A stretch of DNA of 64,000 nt from contig NW_026705229.1 in NCBI RefSeq assembly GCF_029867415.1, forward strand, positions 310,001 through 374,000. Direction: 5' to 3'. Shown here one piece after another: positions 51,459 through 64,000 of the stretch; the first letter of the stretch is position 1, and every line of letters starts with the position of its first letter. Source of the stretch: Vicia villosa. Lineage: Eukaryota > Streptophyta > Magnoliopsida > Fabales > Fabaceae. The notes beneath the pieces are model-generated. The model ran no database searches. It was given only the letters and a program-made list of their open reading frames with translations, and was not told the DNA's origin. The translations under genes and the position numbers were made by a program.

Positions 51459-52219
51459 TGCTCCTGTAGAAGTACGAAAAAAATGTTAACTTAAGGATCA
51501 GTGTTCAAAACAAAGTTGAAAACAGATACAGACAAAAACCAGTAATGCACTTGCGGTTTTGTTCTTGCTAAAACTAGAAATGCATTTCTAGTTCCTACTG
51601 CGATTACAGAAATACATTAATGGCTTCCCTACCCCCCAAATGAGCTCACAAAAACCCATTGATCATGAAAATGACATTGCCAATACATTTCTATTGATTC
51701 CTAATATTGATAACAAACTACAAAGTCTCAATTGCTAACCTAAATCACAGATTTGAGTGGATTTTACATAAACTCTAAAAAGTTCAAAAACAACTTACTT
51801 GATTGATTGTAGTTGATTTTCCTTGATTGATTGTGGTTGGATTCTTGAGACTGATGCTTGATGATTTCTAACTATTTGGATTGCAAATGTGGTTGATTTG
51901 GTGAAAATGAGATTGAGAGAGTTTTGGTGTGTTTTGTTTTAAAATTGTAATGAGAAGGGAAGAGACAGCACACCTTTTAGTTAGTCCACAAATCGGAAAT
52001 ATATTTACAGTTCCAAACCGTAATTATATTTTCGGTTAGTACCCAACTCTTCCAACGTAATTCATGTGTAATATGGTGCGTATCGGATATATAGTTCCGA
52101 TTTTCAAAAATATTTTTAAAATTTCGTGTGGTGTGCTAGAAAAATATGAGGTGGAATAAAAAATACTCTAATTTTATATATAGTTAAAAAAATTCATGAA
52201 TATTTTTAATTTTACTTTC
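51459..52219. other. upstream region with short palindromes
   Basis: No gene. Palindromic phrases at 51,576-51,602 and 51,992-52,115; direct phrase TTGATTGATTGTAGTTGATT / TTGATTGATTGTGGTTGGAT at 51,801-51,840. Confidence 0.45.
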
Positions 52220-52753
52220 TTTTTTTTCAATAAGCAATGGAATTAAAACAGCGAAGTATAAGGGATACTCCAACCACCATACCGAGAGGAAATCTCCTAC
52301 AGCTCGAAACAAAAGAGCGGTAAAATATTCCAATAATGAAAATTACATAGCTCCCCTAACTTGTAGTTAGCTAAGAGCCAATTCCAAGAAAAAAATGATT
52401 ATATCTGACATACATTAAAAAAAACTAAACAACTCATTCTTAAAGATAATTGCGTTCTGCTTCAACCATAAACACCAAATCGTAGCCAACCAAATAACCG
52501 CCAAAATATTCCTCTTAGACGAACACTTCACTTTATCACAAAAGAGAAAAAAGCTGACAAACTCCTCAAACCATAATTCTGGGACGTTACCTATCCAACC
52601 AAACACCCTCCTCCAAATACGCAAAGCAACCTCACAATCTCCGCATAAATGGGATAAGGATTCAAACTCCTTTTCACACAAAAAACACATCAAGTCAACG
52701 ATATTCACCAAAACTCCCCTTTTGAGGTTTTGCATAAATAAGTTGGTAGTCAT
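52220..52753 (-). pseudogene. LINE ORF2 C-terminal fragment (zinc-finger region) and 3' tail
   Basis: Minus-strand frame from 52,753 (MTTNLFMQNLKRGVLVNIVD) has CFLCEKEFESLSHLCGDCE. This C-x2-C...H...C segment of the zf-RVT domain is followed by FGWIG and NILAVIWLATIWCLWLKQNA. That order is diagnostic for the end of plant LINE ORF2. 3' untranslated sequence runs to about 52,220. Truncated at the 5' side; RT missing. Confidence 0.72.
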
Positions 52754-53875
52754 GCGGTCCGACTAACTAGTAATTCATTGGTCAGAATAATAATCCAACG
52801 ATCCAATAATTTGACGAATTGATGATTCGCTGAGGTTTGAAAATTTCTATTACAATTACATTAGTCTTAAATATTTAATAAATTATTTACTTCTAATTAT
52901 ATATTTATTATTCATAAAACAATTTATCCAATATAATGCTATATACTTACTTTGTTTTTCCTACACACTACATTTTCATTGACAAACTAGTCCACTGTTA
53001 ACTGTGTGTATTTATTATCTATATTCAAATTATTGAATTAAAGTACCAACTATTAGTCTGGGATATAGATTCTATGTTGGAAAAAATATGATGGGTGGCT
53101 ATGGCCTTCCCCAATCATAACGTGGCTCCGCTACTGCTTGTTGCTTAGAAAATTATAAAGAACATTGAACTATATTGATAAAAAAAATTCAGCATTGAAG
53201 GGCGATTTTGAATTTTGTTACACAAAATCGAATTGAGGCGGCTTGATAGATTATACAGGTTAGGGGCAGTTTGGTAGTTTATCCGAGATATATAACTTGG
53301 ATGTTAAAGGTTTGGTAGTTTATCCGAGATAAGTTATCTTGGCATTTGATGTAATTTATTAGATCATATGGCAAAATGTTGAATTGAAAATTGACCTCAT
53401 GATGTACTTGATTACATCACACTTGCACATTTGGCTTTATTCCAAAAACAAGTTACATGCAATCCGACCTGCATAGCGCAACATTGTACAAACAGTTTTA
53501 AGTATATATCTATCAAGAAGATCAAAATTAAATATTTAAATATATAATATTTATTATATTTTTTAGTAATTTGAATAAGTAAAATATTTTGACTTATTTG
53601 AACACTTTTACTATAAAATTGAGCGTCATTTAATTTAGATAAAAAATAAAAAATGAAAAAAGAAAAGCATATGTATTTAATTACAGAAAGGGTGGCGGGC
53701 AGGCAATAGCCAAGTCGTGTGGCAACTGGCAACCATTAGTATTACCAGTATGATGGGTAATAAAACATTGAAGTATAAGAATATAGAGTAGGGCAGACCC
53801 TTTGAATATGAATTATAATTCTGTCATATATATTGTGCCAAAGTGAATATTAATTTAATTTTTATATTGAATAAT
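52754..53875. other. GST copy-4 far-upstream region, no gene
   Basis: Contains the duplicated phrase TTTGGTAGTTTATCCGAGAT (53,270 and 53,312), the conserved GST block at 53,387-53,422 and the block 53,691-53,725 matching the inverse of 30,081-30,113. No coding signal. Confidence 0.5.
53387..53422 (+). promoter_or_regulatory. conserved GST upstream block, second copy
   Basis: AAAATTGACCTCATGATGTA then CTTGATTACATCACA; match to 43,337-43,372 with one difference. Now 1,748 bp from the copy-4 start because of inserted DNA. Confidence 0.5.
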
Positions 53876-54235
53876 AATTGGATGTTTGATTTGGTTTTTA
53901 GAATGGTCAAAAAATAATTTTAGAAATTTAGAATTAATTTTAGATGATTTTGAAATGTTTTGTTAGACAAACGTAGAATTGATTTTGTCTCTAGAATTGA
54001 TTCTACTTGAAGATATAATTTGTAGTTTCTGCCTCAGAATTGATTATGGATGATTTTACACTAAAATTTATTGTTCTAGTTACTTTTATATAAATGTATT
54101 CAAACATAAATCAATTCTACTAAACTCAATTCTAATAAAATCAATTCTACCAAATTCAATTCTAATAAAATTAACTCTACCAAACTTAATTCTGATATAA
54201 TCAATTCTGACCCGTGAATCCAAACGCACCTTAAA
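53876..54235. mobile_element. hAT-type MITE (second member of the family at 24.7 kb)
   Basis: Right end is the inverse of AAGGTGCGTTTGGATTCACG; left end TTGGATGTTTGATTTGG. Interior of repeated CTCAATTCTAATAAAATCAA phrases, as in 24,713-25,000. Confidence 0.55.
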
Positions 54236-54831
54236 AAAAATATTAACATAGTATAATGTATATAGGTGTATCTAACATTCCATTAATTGTTAAAGAAAGA
54301 ATTTTAATTACTAGGCTACATGAAAAAATAATAATATTTATTAGTTCTTCTTGTTTTTGTCATAAAAAAAGTTTTTTTTAAACATGTAATATATAATTTA
54401 TATAAATTAAATATATTAATTATTTAATTAATTTAACAAACAAATTTTATTAATTAAAAATAGAGGAAGTATTATTACTTGACCTTGGTTAAATTGATTC
54501 GGTTCTTAATTGCGTAAAAATATTTTATCATAGAAACGCTAGTTTGAATATATGACATTCTCTATTTTGCAATAAGTTTGGATAAAATATTTTCTTAAAT
54601 TGAAAAGTGAGGATAGTATATATTTATATTTAGAAAATAAAAGAAGAATTCATATTTTTCATAAATTTCATATTGATGTGTCATTATCAATAAGAAAAGA
54701 GATAGACCATACAAAGAAAAATTTAAAAGAGAGCAATGCTTTTGCTGACTTAAGCAGTGACATCTAAATAAATTAAAAAATAGAAGAAAGTTTCCATCAC
54801 ATATTTTCTAAATAAATTAAATCGAAACCAA

Positions 54832-54975
54832 TAGTTAGTTAGTTCAGTGGTGATTAATGCCCTATTTAGTAAGAAGAATTACGGTTTGATTTCCCGCAAC
54901 TGCAATTGCGATTGGGAGAAAAACTGAAAGTACTTAATGTCAGAACTATCTCAAACCGAACTGGAATATACCAGT
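54832..54975 (+). mobile_element. tRNA-derived SINE
   Basis: TTAGTTAGTTCAGTGGTGAT matches an A box (TRGYNNAGTGG) and, about 45 bp on, ACGGTTTGATTTCCCG matches a B box (GGTTCGANNCC). Then CAACTGCAATTGCGATTGGG leads into a tail ending GATGATAAAAAAAAAA. This is the layout of a Pol III-type plant SINE. It ends about 145 bp before the GST copy-4 start, near its TATA. Confidence 0.72.
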
Positions 54976-55020
54976 GATGATAAAAAAAAAAATTTAAATA
55001 AAGTTAGCATTTTTTAATAA

Positions 55021-55896
<876 letters not shown>

Positions 55897-56587
55897 GTCA
55901 TTGTGATTATGCATGCCATTCTTACCAAGAATCAAAACATGCACCAAATGATTTCAGATGTTTTAACCTTTCTGTTAGAATAATTATGTAATAAAAAGGC
56001 ACTATGATGTGCCAAGCTTTGTGGTTTTAGTAGTAAAGATTTGGAAAATTTTATGAGTTGTGATTGATGTTTGATCTGTTTGTTCTTTGAATTGAGTGTT
56101 TATGCATTGTTATATGCATGGTGTAATGTGAAAGTCTGTAATGTGAAAGTATTTATTGTTTAGTAATTCTTACTCTTTTTATTTTATTTTGGCGCGTAGA
56201 GGAGTTTATATATGGTGGAAGGTTGAAACCAATCTTTTGGCGCGACACGGAGTGTGGGAGATTGTTAAATTGGAACCGACGGCCTGGTTCCAATGCGCGT
56301 CGTTTTTTGTTAGAGTCCATCTATTCATCGGTTTTTAACGAGAGTGTATTAGATTGAGCCTTTAGACCTATTGACTCGGTCTTATTGGGTTGTTTAGCCA
56401 ACCCAAAACTATATTAAACATTTGTTGGTATTTAATTTCGACACAAAGCCTGTCACATTTACTTCAAACAAATAGTTTCAAAGGAAATACAATGCATATA
56501 TAGTAATATCCGTCCAAGACTCATCTCTTTGTTTTACTTCAATTGTTTATTATTATTATTCCATTTTTCATGATTCTCAACCTTTTT
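55897..56587. other. spacer between the A and B GST genes, with inserted retroelement scrap
   Basis: Start and end match the A-to-B spacer of the 35.7-36.1 kb copy (TTATATGCATGGTGTAATGT; TGATTCTCAAC). About 56,180-56,530 is extra in this copy and looks like LTR debris (GTGTGGGAGATTGTTAAATT). Confidence 0.6.
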
Positions 56588-56596
56588 CTATATATT
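56588..56596 (+). promoter_or_regulatory. TATA-like box of the type-B GST
   Basis: CTATATATT, 93 bp before the ATG; the same block precedes both type-B pseudogenes. Confidence 0.55.
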
Positions 56597-56620
56597 GACA
56601 ATACCAACCATACACCTTAG

Positions 56621-57627
<1,007 letters not shown>

Positions 57628-58090
57628 GATTAGAAGCAAAGGTGTTAATGTCTTATGAATAAGATTTTAAATTGCAACTGTGGTTGTAACTATGATTATG
57701 TTGTGGTTTTTGAATTATGTTTCTTAACAATAGCATAACAAAATGTTGTAATACTCCAAAATTCATCTATGAAATCTTATAATTGTGTAGGTCCTAAGAT
57801 TAGAATTATCCTTGTGAACATTAATTAATATACACTCTTTGATATTTGTTTCTCTTCAACCTTTGTTATGATGTGAAGCTCTTGAAAGGCCACGTTTGCC
57901 CTTCACTTATCTTTAACCTACATTAACTTCTACGCCAACACCTTAACTTCTATTCTTCCTAAATATTAACATTGAAATACATTTAAACCTTAATTATTAT
58001 TTATATAAAAATGAAACTTAGTAACGGTCACTATAGATGTTAGAAAATTATGAAATTTTTTTATGCTTACACTAAAATTTACAATAATAA
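57628..58090. other. 3' flank of the type-B GST
   Basis: No gene. 57,781-57,823 is shared with the inverse of 35,165-35,209. Beyond about 57,960 AT-rich. Confidence 0.6.
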
Positions 58091-58430
58091 ATAATATATA
58101 GAAGTTGTTTTGGATCGGTCAAAGGCCCAACTGATTGAGGCTCAATACGTCTCAAGTTCACTATATTCGACCCAATATATAAAACAGTTTGCATGCTATG
58201 AGAAGGTAAACGGTCTCTGATCTCTAATTTCACTTTACTCATCTTAAATCTTAAATAGAATTAGACATTGTAGTGTTAACCATGCAGGTCCACCGCGCAC
58301 CGACATAATGGAGATTGGAGCCACTATTCAAGACCACTAATATCATTTTCTCAATATTTTTTGTTCCTTCGTGGAGTTAGATCATCCATTTTTTATTCCC
58401 GAACAGAATAGTGGCACCGTCTGTGAGAAT
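58091..58430 (+). mobile_element. 3' end of a gypsy-type LTR with primer-binding site
   Basis: The text CCAATATATAAAACAG followed by ACCATGCAGGTCCACC and an end near CCCGAACA leads into GAATAGTGGCACCGTCTGTG. TGGCGCCGTCTGTGGGAA-type sites right after the LTR are standard in many dicot gypsy elements. Only LTR end, primer site and a short leader (to about 58,650) remain. Confidence 0.55.
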
Positions 58431-58645
58431 CGACTCTTATTTCCTACGATTTTCACGGTTTCAGATCCAATTCCTAATTTACCTAGTTGTAACTTCCTTA
58501 GGCTACCGAATCGGAGACACATTAAATTTTCGATTCCAACGGTTTCTGCGGATCAACACTCGCTTTTTGATTTCATCGTTCACTACTCCCTCATATCTCA
58601 ATTAGTCATCGTTCCCACTTCTGAAATTTTGGTGTTCAGATCATA
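58431..58645 (+). other. leader of the truncated gypsy element
   Basis: Short overlapping frames without recognisable gag. Ends at retroelement-like sequence. Confidence 0.35.
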
Positions 58646-59784
58646 GATGTCCTAAAGGATGTCGAGACAACGTTTTCCAAACACACACAATGAAAGCGTA
58701 TAAAAGTGAAGTGCAGAAACAATAAAGAACACAAGTAATTATTCACTCAGTTCAGTATCAACAATACCTACTCTGGAGGATACCAAGCCAGGGATAAGTC
58801 CACTAAATAGTATTAATTCATAGATAAATTCCCCCGTTTATAACTTCTCAATTAATCACTATCCGTGCTAACTTGTACCTAAGACTCACCTAGGTATGAG
58901 ACCCGCCTCAATCCCCCTAAATCACAACCGTGATAACAATTACAAATATTAGAAGACACACTTCTAAAGCACAATCATTAAATGCTTAAAAGCTTATGAA
59001 TGAACATAGAACTTACAACTCGATGAAAACAACAAACTCTTCCATCAATACGATATAGGAATGACTCGGAATAGACAAGACTGCACAAACCCTAACACAC
59101 TATATTGTAAGTTCACACAAAATATTAGGTCTGGTGCTTGCTATTTATGGCAAACTTCTAGACTGGATTTGGGCTTCAAATTGCTGCAGAGCACTCCAGA
59201 AAATATTCCCCAATCTTCTCCATGAAGAAAGGACTACAAATATTAGATTCTTAAATATTCTCCATATTTAGTAACTAACCAAATAACTTGAAATCAGAGA
59301 CAATCTCTTATCCCTTAATTCAAGTGCCACGTAGGATTGCATAATATTCCAAAACAATCATATAAACCTATTATGCAAGTATATTAGGTGATAATAATTA
59401 AGCAAGTATATTTCATCCCCTTTTATATGTTCAATCAAACAACTTATTTTATTCATCAAAACCTATTCTTTCTCCCCCTTTTTTTCATAATCAAAAAGCT
59501 TTTAAGAACTATTTTCTCCCCCTGAGATGTATAATCTCCCCCTGAGTTAGATAACCATATAAACTTATTTCTGTCACATAGCTCCCCCTGAAATAAGAAG
59601 TCTTAAGCAGTTTGTATATCAGTGTCATTTACAGCTTATCATAATTAGGTGTTTTAATCATATTTTTCTTCTTTTCCTCTGTTTCATATTCAAGAATGTT
59701 GTGAACAGTTAAAAACAAGATTCAGCAGATAACATATTATTCACATTAATAAACAGAATAGAACTTTATATTAAATTGAGGAAA
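58646..59784 (-). other. copia-like LTR/3' region on the minus strand
   Basis: No gene. At 58,640-58,680 the inverse of GATGTCCTAAAGGATGTCGA sits at one edge. At 59,505-59,600 the minus strand has three CAGGGGGAG tracts (TCTCCCCCTGAG on plus), typical of the stretch before the 3' LTR in SIRE-like copia elements. LTR borders not fixed. Confidence 0.45.
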
Positions 59785-62700
59785 TTACAGCTGGAAATAA
59801 TCAAATACAAATTCTTCACACCCATAACTAGATATAATGTTACTCCTAGCTAGCGCGATTTGCCTAAGGTGAGTGAGAATTTCAGCTTTCTCAATTAGTT
59901 CAGAAATGACTCGCCCATAGGGTATGTAGCAAGTTTCCTGAAAAGTTCGGGAAAACCTAATAGCTTCCTTCAGGTGAGTGAAGATGATAGCTGGCAGGTT
60001 TAACCTATGACCCTGGCGAAGGCAGTAAGCTAAATATTTATCCTGTACGGATAGAGTATTTAGGCAGATTCCTCGAGGCATAAGATTAGACATTGAAAAC
60101 ACAACCCATGCTTTACTTATAAGCTTCAGACTTTTAGGGTTGTTGTAGAATCGTCTCATTATGACTGGAAGCTTGGAGTGCTAAGAAAATTGTTCTCTAG
60201 CAAGGTGATCAAAGTATTTTAAAGGCATGAGATTTCGATCGGATGGACACTAAATTGCTTCAGCGATAGAAGCTTGAGTGATGACTATTTTACAGCTGAG
60301 TATGCTGAATGAAATGTTGTGTCCATCACTGCTGACAGAAGCATGCAGCCAGAAATTCTTAACAAGGTTAGGATAGATGGGCTTGTAACACCCCAAATCT
60401 ACCCAACGAATAGTTAATAAAATCAGAGTGCGGAAATTCAACATACAATTGGGATGTCACATTCAATGTAAAACAACAAACAACTTAATCACATATATCA
60501 TAGATACATAGCACATAACTCGGATAAACCGATAAAACCTGTTTACTCTTTTAAAAAATAAAACAACTTTTAATAATAATAATAATAATATCAATTATTC
60601 AACTTCACTTCGCATAATATTTTTATTAAACTAAAACAACTTCACCAACATCATATTACTTCATAAATTCCACTTAAAAGTTAACAACTTATAGTTAAAC
60701 AACAATTAAAAGACAATCGTTCATCCCCCGAGTGCTACGTATCAGAGCAAGACCCAACTCGAACTAACAGTAACTAAAGACTTCATAAAATCACTTCAAA
60801 CTTCCACCGCTATCTTGAGTACCTGTCCATTTTCCATGGTAGGGAAACATCATTCAGAAGGGGTGAGATATCCAACAATATAAACAAGCATATGATAAAT
60901 AATATATTAAGATTAGATCATACAATTTCACCACTACATACTTATTCAAACAACAGTTATAATAACAAATAGCAACAACGGTTATAATAATTATTTATCA
61001 ACAACAATTATAATAACAATTATCAGCAACAAGTATAACAACAACAACAACGTAATAACAACAACAACTTCAAATGCGACTCAGCTGTGCAAATGCATGT
61101 GGTACCATTGGAGCAGAACTCCCAACTTAAACATATGCCAGGTTATCGAGGCATTAATAAGGCATGAGCGTTCAATGTGGTGCCATTAAGGCCAAGGCAT
61201 AAGCCTTCAACTTTCAACGTGGTGCCATCAAGGCCAACTTAATCATGCAATGTATGCCATACGACTTCAACTTCAACAACAAATACACAACAAATACTCA
61301 ACAATGCAACAACCGCAAACAACTTAATCAACCTTGGTCATAAGACCTGCAACTTAATCAACGTATCAACAACAACAACCAGAACAACAGCAACGAAAAC
61401 AACAACTTAAACATGCATCAATTGCATCAACTTAATCATTACAAAACAGCCCCTAAACATCTAGGTACTAATTCTTCAATTTATTAATTAATCTACTACC
61501 AACAATTCTTATCATTCTAATTCCAATTCTACTATTCGTTAATTCTATTATTAATTCCAATTATGCTACTAATTCATCCTGCTACATATATCATTGTTAT
61601 TACTACTGCTATTTCTTCTTCACATTAATTCCATCTTTATACAACTTAATCCATTAACTACATATCTCATCACTAAGAATCATCACTATAATTTCTACTA
61701 ATTAAATTAATCAATTCCAACGGTATAATATTCTAATTAATTTAAACCAATTTCTTCACTAATAATAAATATAATTCTTCTCAAGTTAATCCTACTAAGG
61801 CTTGATCCCAACAACCAACATAAAACATCAAAAGCCAGAAATCAAAACATATTTCTAAAACTCGTATAGCATGCGTCGCGAACCTCTCTTTGCGCCGCGA
61901 ACACCACAGAAACCTTCAATTCGCGTCGCGTCTAAACCTTGGCGCTTACCTGCGCTGACATCATCTTCCAACAAAATTAAAACTCAATTTTCTTCCTTCG
62001 ATTCCAATACAATTCAATTTCGACCATCACAGGAACATAGCAATATTATAGTTATACTCCACCAACATCTAGCAATTTTCTACAACTAATTCCTCAATAA
62101 TTATAAACCCTAGGTTAATTTCCCACAACCATTGATTGAACTTTTATAACCTTATTCACCGACGTCAATCAATTTCAACATTCAACAATACAATCACAAC
62201 ACACCAAACAAAGACAATCATACAACCATAACCCCCACATATCATTCATCATAATCCCGTTTATAGAGCTAGAACCCCACCCTTACCTTGGATATGAGAT
62301 TGCTCTACTCTCCGGTTGCCATAGCTTATGCCGCCGCTTCCAACTTTTCTCCGAAAATCTTTTCTAACAACATGCAGAGATGCACCAAAAACCTGTTCGG
62401 AAATCTCTTTGTCAGACGGACTTAAAATCATCAAAACGAAAATCGCTCCGGTCAGAAGTTACCTCTACGAGTCTGGAACGTTGTGTCAAAGAACCGCGAC
62501 GATCCAACGGTTGTATTGGGATAAACGTCCGTTTTACTAAGGTGTCTCACTACAGAAACTTGCTGCGAAAATTGGACTTCCTCTAGATTTTCTCTTCCGC
62601 CATGGCTCTCTTCTTCACCTCCCCTCCAAACTCTATTCCTCCTTGTGTTATGATAGCTCTTCCTTCTTCCAATTCTAAATCCAACATAGTAAGGTTATTT

Positions 62701-63280
62701 TATCTAATCACTTAAATAACTTAATTGGGCCTAAGTGACATACCCCCTCCTTACTTCATAACAACTCAAATTAAACCCAAAGTTATTTTTAAGTTCATTA
62801 CTTAAAAAACACTTCAACTTTATTTCACCAAATTAATCCGATTAATTACCATGCCAACTTAATAAAATAATTCCGACTTCGTCGATAAAATTCGAATTAA
62901 ATACAAATAGTCCAATATTAATAATAATATTATTTCTACTATTATTTCTTCAACGAAATCAACTTTATTAATTCTCCGACTAACCGGATAAAATCCGACT
63001 TTAACTTAATAATCCAAATACGCTTCCCAAAATAATACCGACAATTCCGATTGATCCACGAACTTCGATTAAATCCAATGATTAAATTCTTAAATAATTT
63101 AATTAACTAATTAATTAAATTCGGGGCGTTACAGGCCTTGTTCAGAATTTCCTTGTATCCATTCCAGCCTTGATATGCAAAACATTTGTGAAGACAATAT
63201 TCATCATTTGATTCATTGATGCGTTTCTCATTTATGATTTTGAGCATGTCTTTGTTTCCTAAGAAGGTTTTGAGAGCCAT
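59785..63280 (-). pseudogene. plant-transposon-protein ORF split by a solo LTR
   Basis: Minus strand. ATG at 63,280 (MALKTFLGNKDMLKIINEKR) runs to about 63,134 with CFAYQGWNGYKEILNK. The reading resumes at 60,383 with PIYPNLVKNFWLHASVSSDG and continues, with stops near 60,250 and 60,185, into the 124-codon frame ending 59,785. That frame contains SKAWVVFSMSNLMPRG and HLKEAIRFSRT. The order YPNLVKNFW ... SKAW...SNLMP ... YCLRQG fits the 'putative plant transposon protein' domain seen as an extra ORF of legume retroelements. Function unknown for the family. Disabled by the insertion and by stops. Confidence 0.65.
60384..63133 (-). mobile_element. solo LTR, 2,750 bp, chromovirus-like
   Basis: On the minus strand begins TGTAACGCCCCGAATTTAAT and ends GGGGTGTTACA. 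Flanks GGGCT / GGCCT on plus are a 5-bp duplication with one mismatch. The surrounding ORF joins across it. Interior noncoding: AACAAC-rich stretch 60,960-61,400, GCGTCGCG phrases near 61,870-61,935, and GGGGGTATGTCACTTAGGCC (minus) near 62,740. The last phrase I associate with Tekay-type chromovirus LTRs, from memory. Confidence 0.7.
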
Positions 63281-64000
63281 GAAACAAGAGTTTTGCTAGG
63301 ATAAAGGAAGAGATAAAATTTTGATGAGTAGGAGTAGTAGTGTTTTAGGTCGAAGACCGAAGGCTAAATTTATAGAGATGGATTGGGGGTGTAACGGTTT
63401 ATGGAGTGCTTTAAGATAATGATTTCCAAGAGAGATGAATCTAGAGTAAAGTGTTTAATCATTACACATAGCTGTATAGAGGGGTGTTCAAAAGATTTTG
63501 TGGCTTTTTAACTGCTCGAGGACATTTTTATCATGATAGTATAATTAATGATGAAGTTATGTAGACATTATTATTATTACCCTACAAGATACCTAGGATG
63601 GGTAATTAATGGCTTTTTATTATGTGTTAGTTGAAACAAACGAATGTGGATGAAGTCCAAATAAGATTTTTAAGTGTCTTTTTCATAGTTAGAACCTGAA
63701 CGGGTTTCGAATAAGAATAACATGTTCTTAGGAACTTGATCACATTACGATTAAGAGGAATGAAGATGAATTATTATGTTCCTATAATTGAATAAGTTAT
63801 TCTAAATGATGATTTAGACAGAAGCCATTATTCAACCTGTAAATTTACTAAATTTAGGCATGGGGTACAAAGATTAACATTGATCTACATTCCTAGACTT
63901 AGGTATTACAGATTATCACATTTTCTTCCTCCCACTTACACACTGGGTGCTTTTATTAGAAATTCTGAAAGAATTCCTCTGTGAGAGAAATTAGTCTTTG
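63281..64000. other. upstream region of the split transposon ORF, no gene
   Basis: A minus-strand TATA-like TATAAATTT (plus AAATTTATAG at 63,365-63,374) lies about 90 bp before the ORF start. Nothing coding to the window end. Confidence 0.45.

Overview
The window is nuclear DNA from a dicot plant, most likely a legume of the pea/clover/Medicago group. The evidence is AT-rich sequence, short phase-0 introns, tau-class glutathione S-transferase (GST) genes, and typical legume transposons (Tat/Ogre-type and chromovirus-type Ty3/gypsy, SIRE-like copia, LINEs, CACTA elements, MITEs, a tRNA-derived SINE). The species call is inference from element style and not from a marker gene.

The only intact host genes are five two-exon tau GSTs. 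Two are on the minus strand (25.6-26.4 kb and 36.1-36.9 kb) and three on the plus strand (44.0-44.8, 55.1-55.9 and 56.7-57.6 kb). Four belong to one close lineage (type A); the last is a diverged sister (type B). At 55-57.6 kb A is followed head-to-tail by B. Both minus-strand A genes are also followed by a B copy, but those are broken (about 25.0-25.4 and 35.45-35.73 kb). A third GST lineage survives only as a pseudogene at 23.0-23.56 kb. The cluster therefore looks like repeated duplication and inversion of an A+B pair, with B lost in most copies. Shared upstream and downstream flanks support this.

The rest is nested transposon debris. At 0-8.2 kb there are MULE/FAR1-like fragments with palindrome-rich flanks, a plant-transposon-protein ORF and a copia gag fragment. 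At 8,185-20,174 lies a young 12-kb LTR retrotransposon with nearly identical 3.28-kb LTRs, a CTTGG target duplication, an intact gag, no pol and a tandem-repeat array before its 3' LTR. At 20-23 kb there is a LINE endonuclease fragment. At 27-31.5 kb there are gypsy gag remnants and a chromovirus-like element in which RT to integrase core is deleted. At 31.7-35 kb there are microsatellites, a MITE and a CACTA element. At 37-42.5 kb there are several MITEs and two LINE remnants. At 45.8-50.5 kb a decayed gypsy gag-protease gene is split by a solo LTR (CAGTC target duplication) and a 1.95-kb CACTA element. At 51-54.9 kb there are a Pro/Ser-rich ORF, a LINE 3' end, a MITE and a SINE. At 58-64 kb there are a gypsy LTR end with primer site, a copia-like LTR region, and a plant-transposon-protein ORF split by a 2.75-kb solo LTR.

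Functionally the GSTs would be cytosolic detoxification and stress enzymes. The transposons have mostly altered spacing, intron content and promoter surroundings. All calls come from reading the sequence; no database search was possible.
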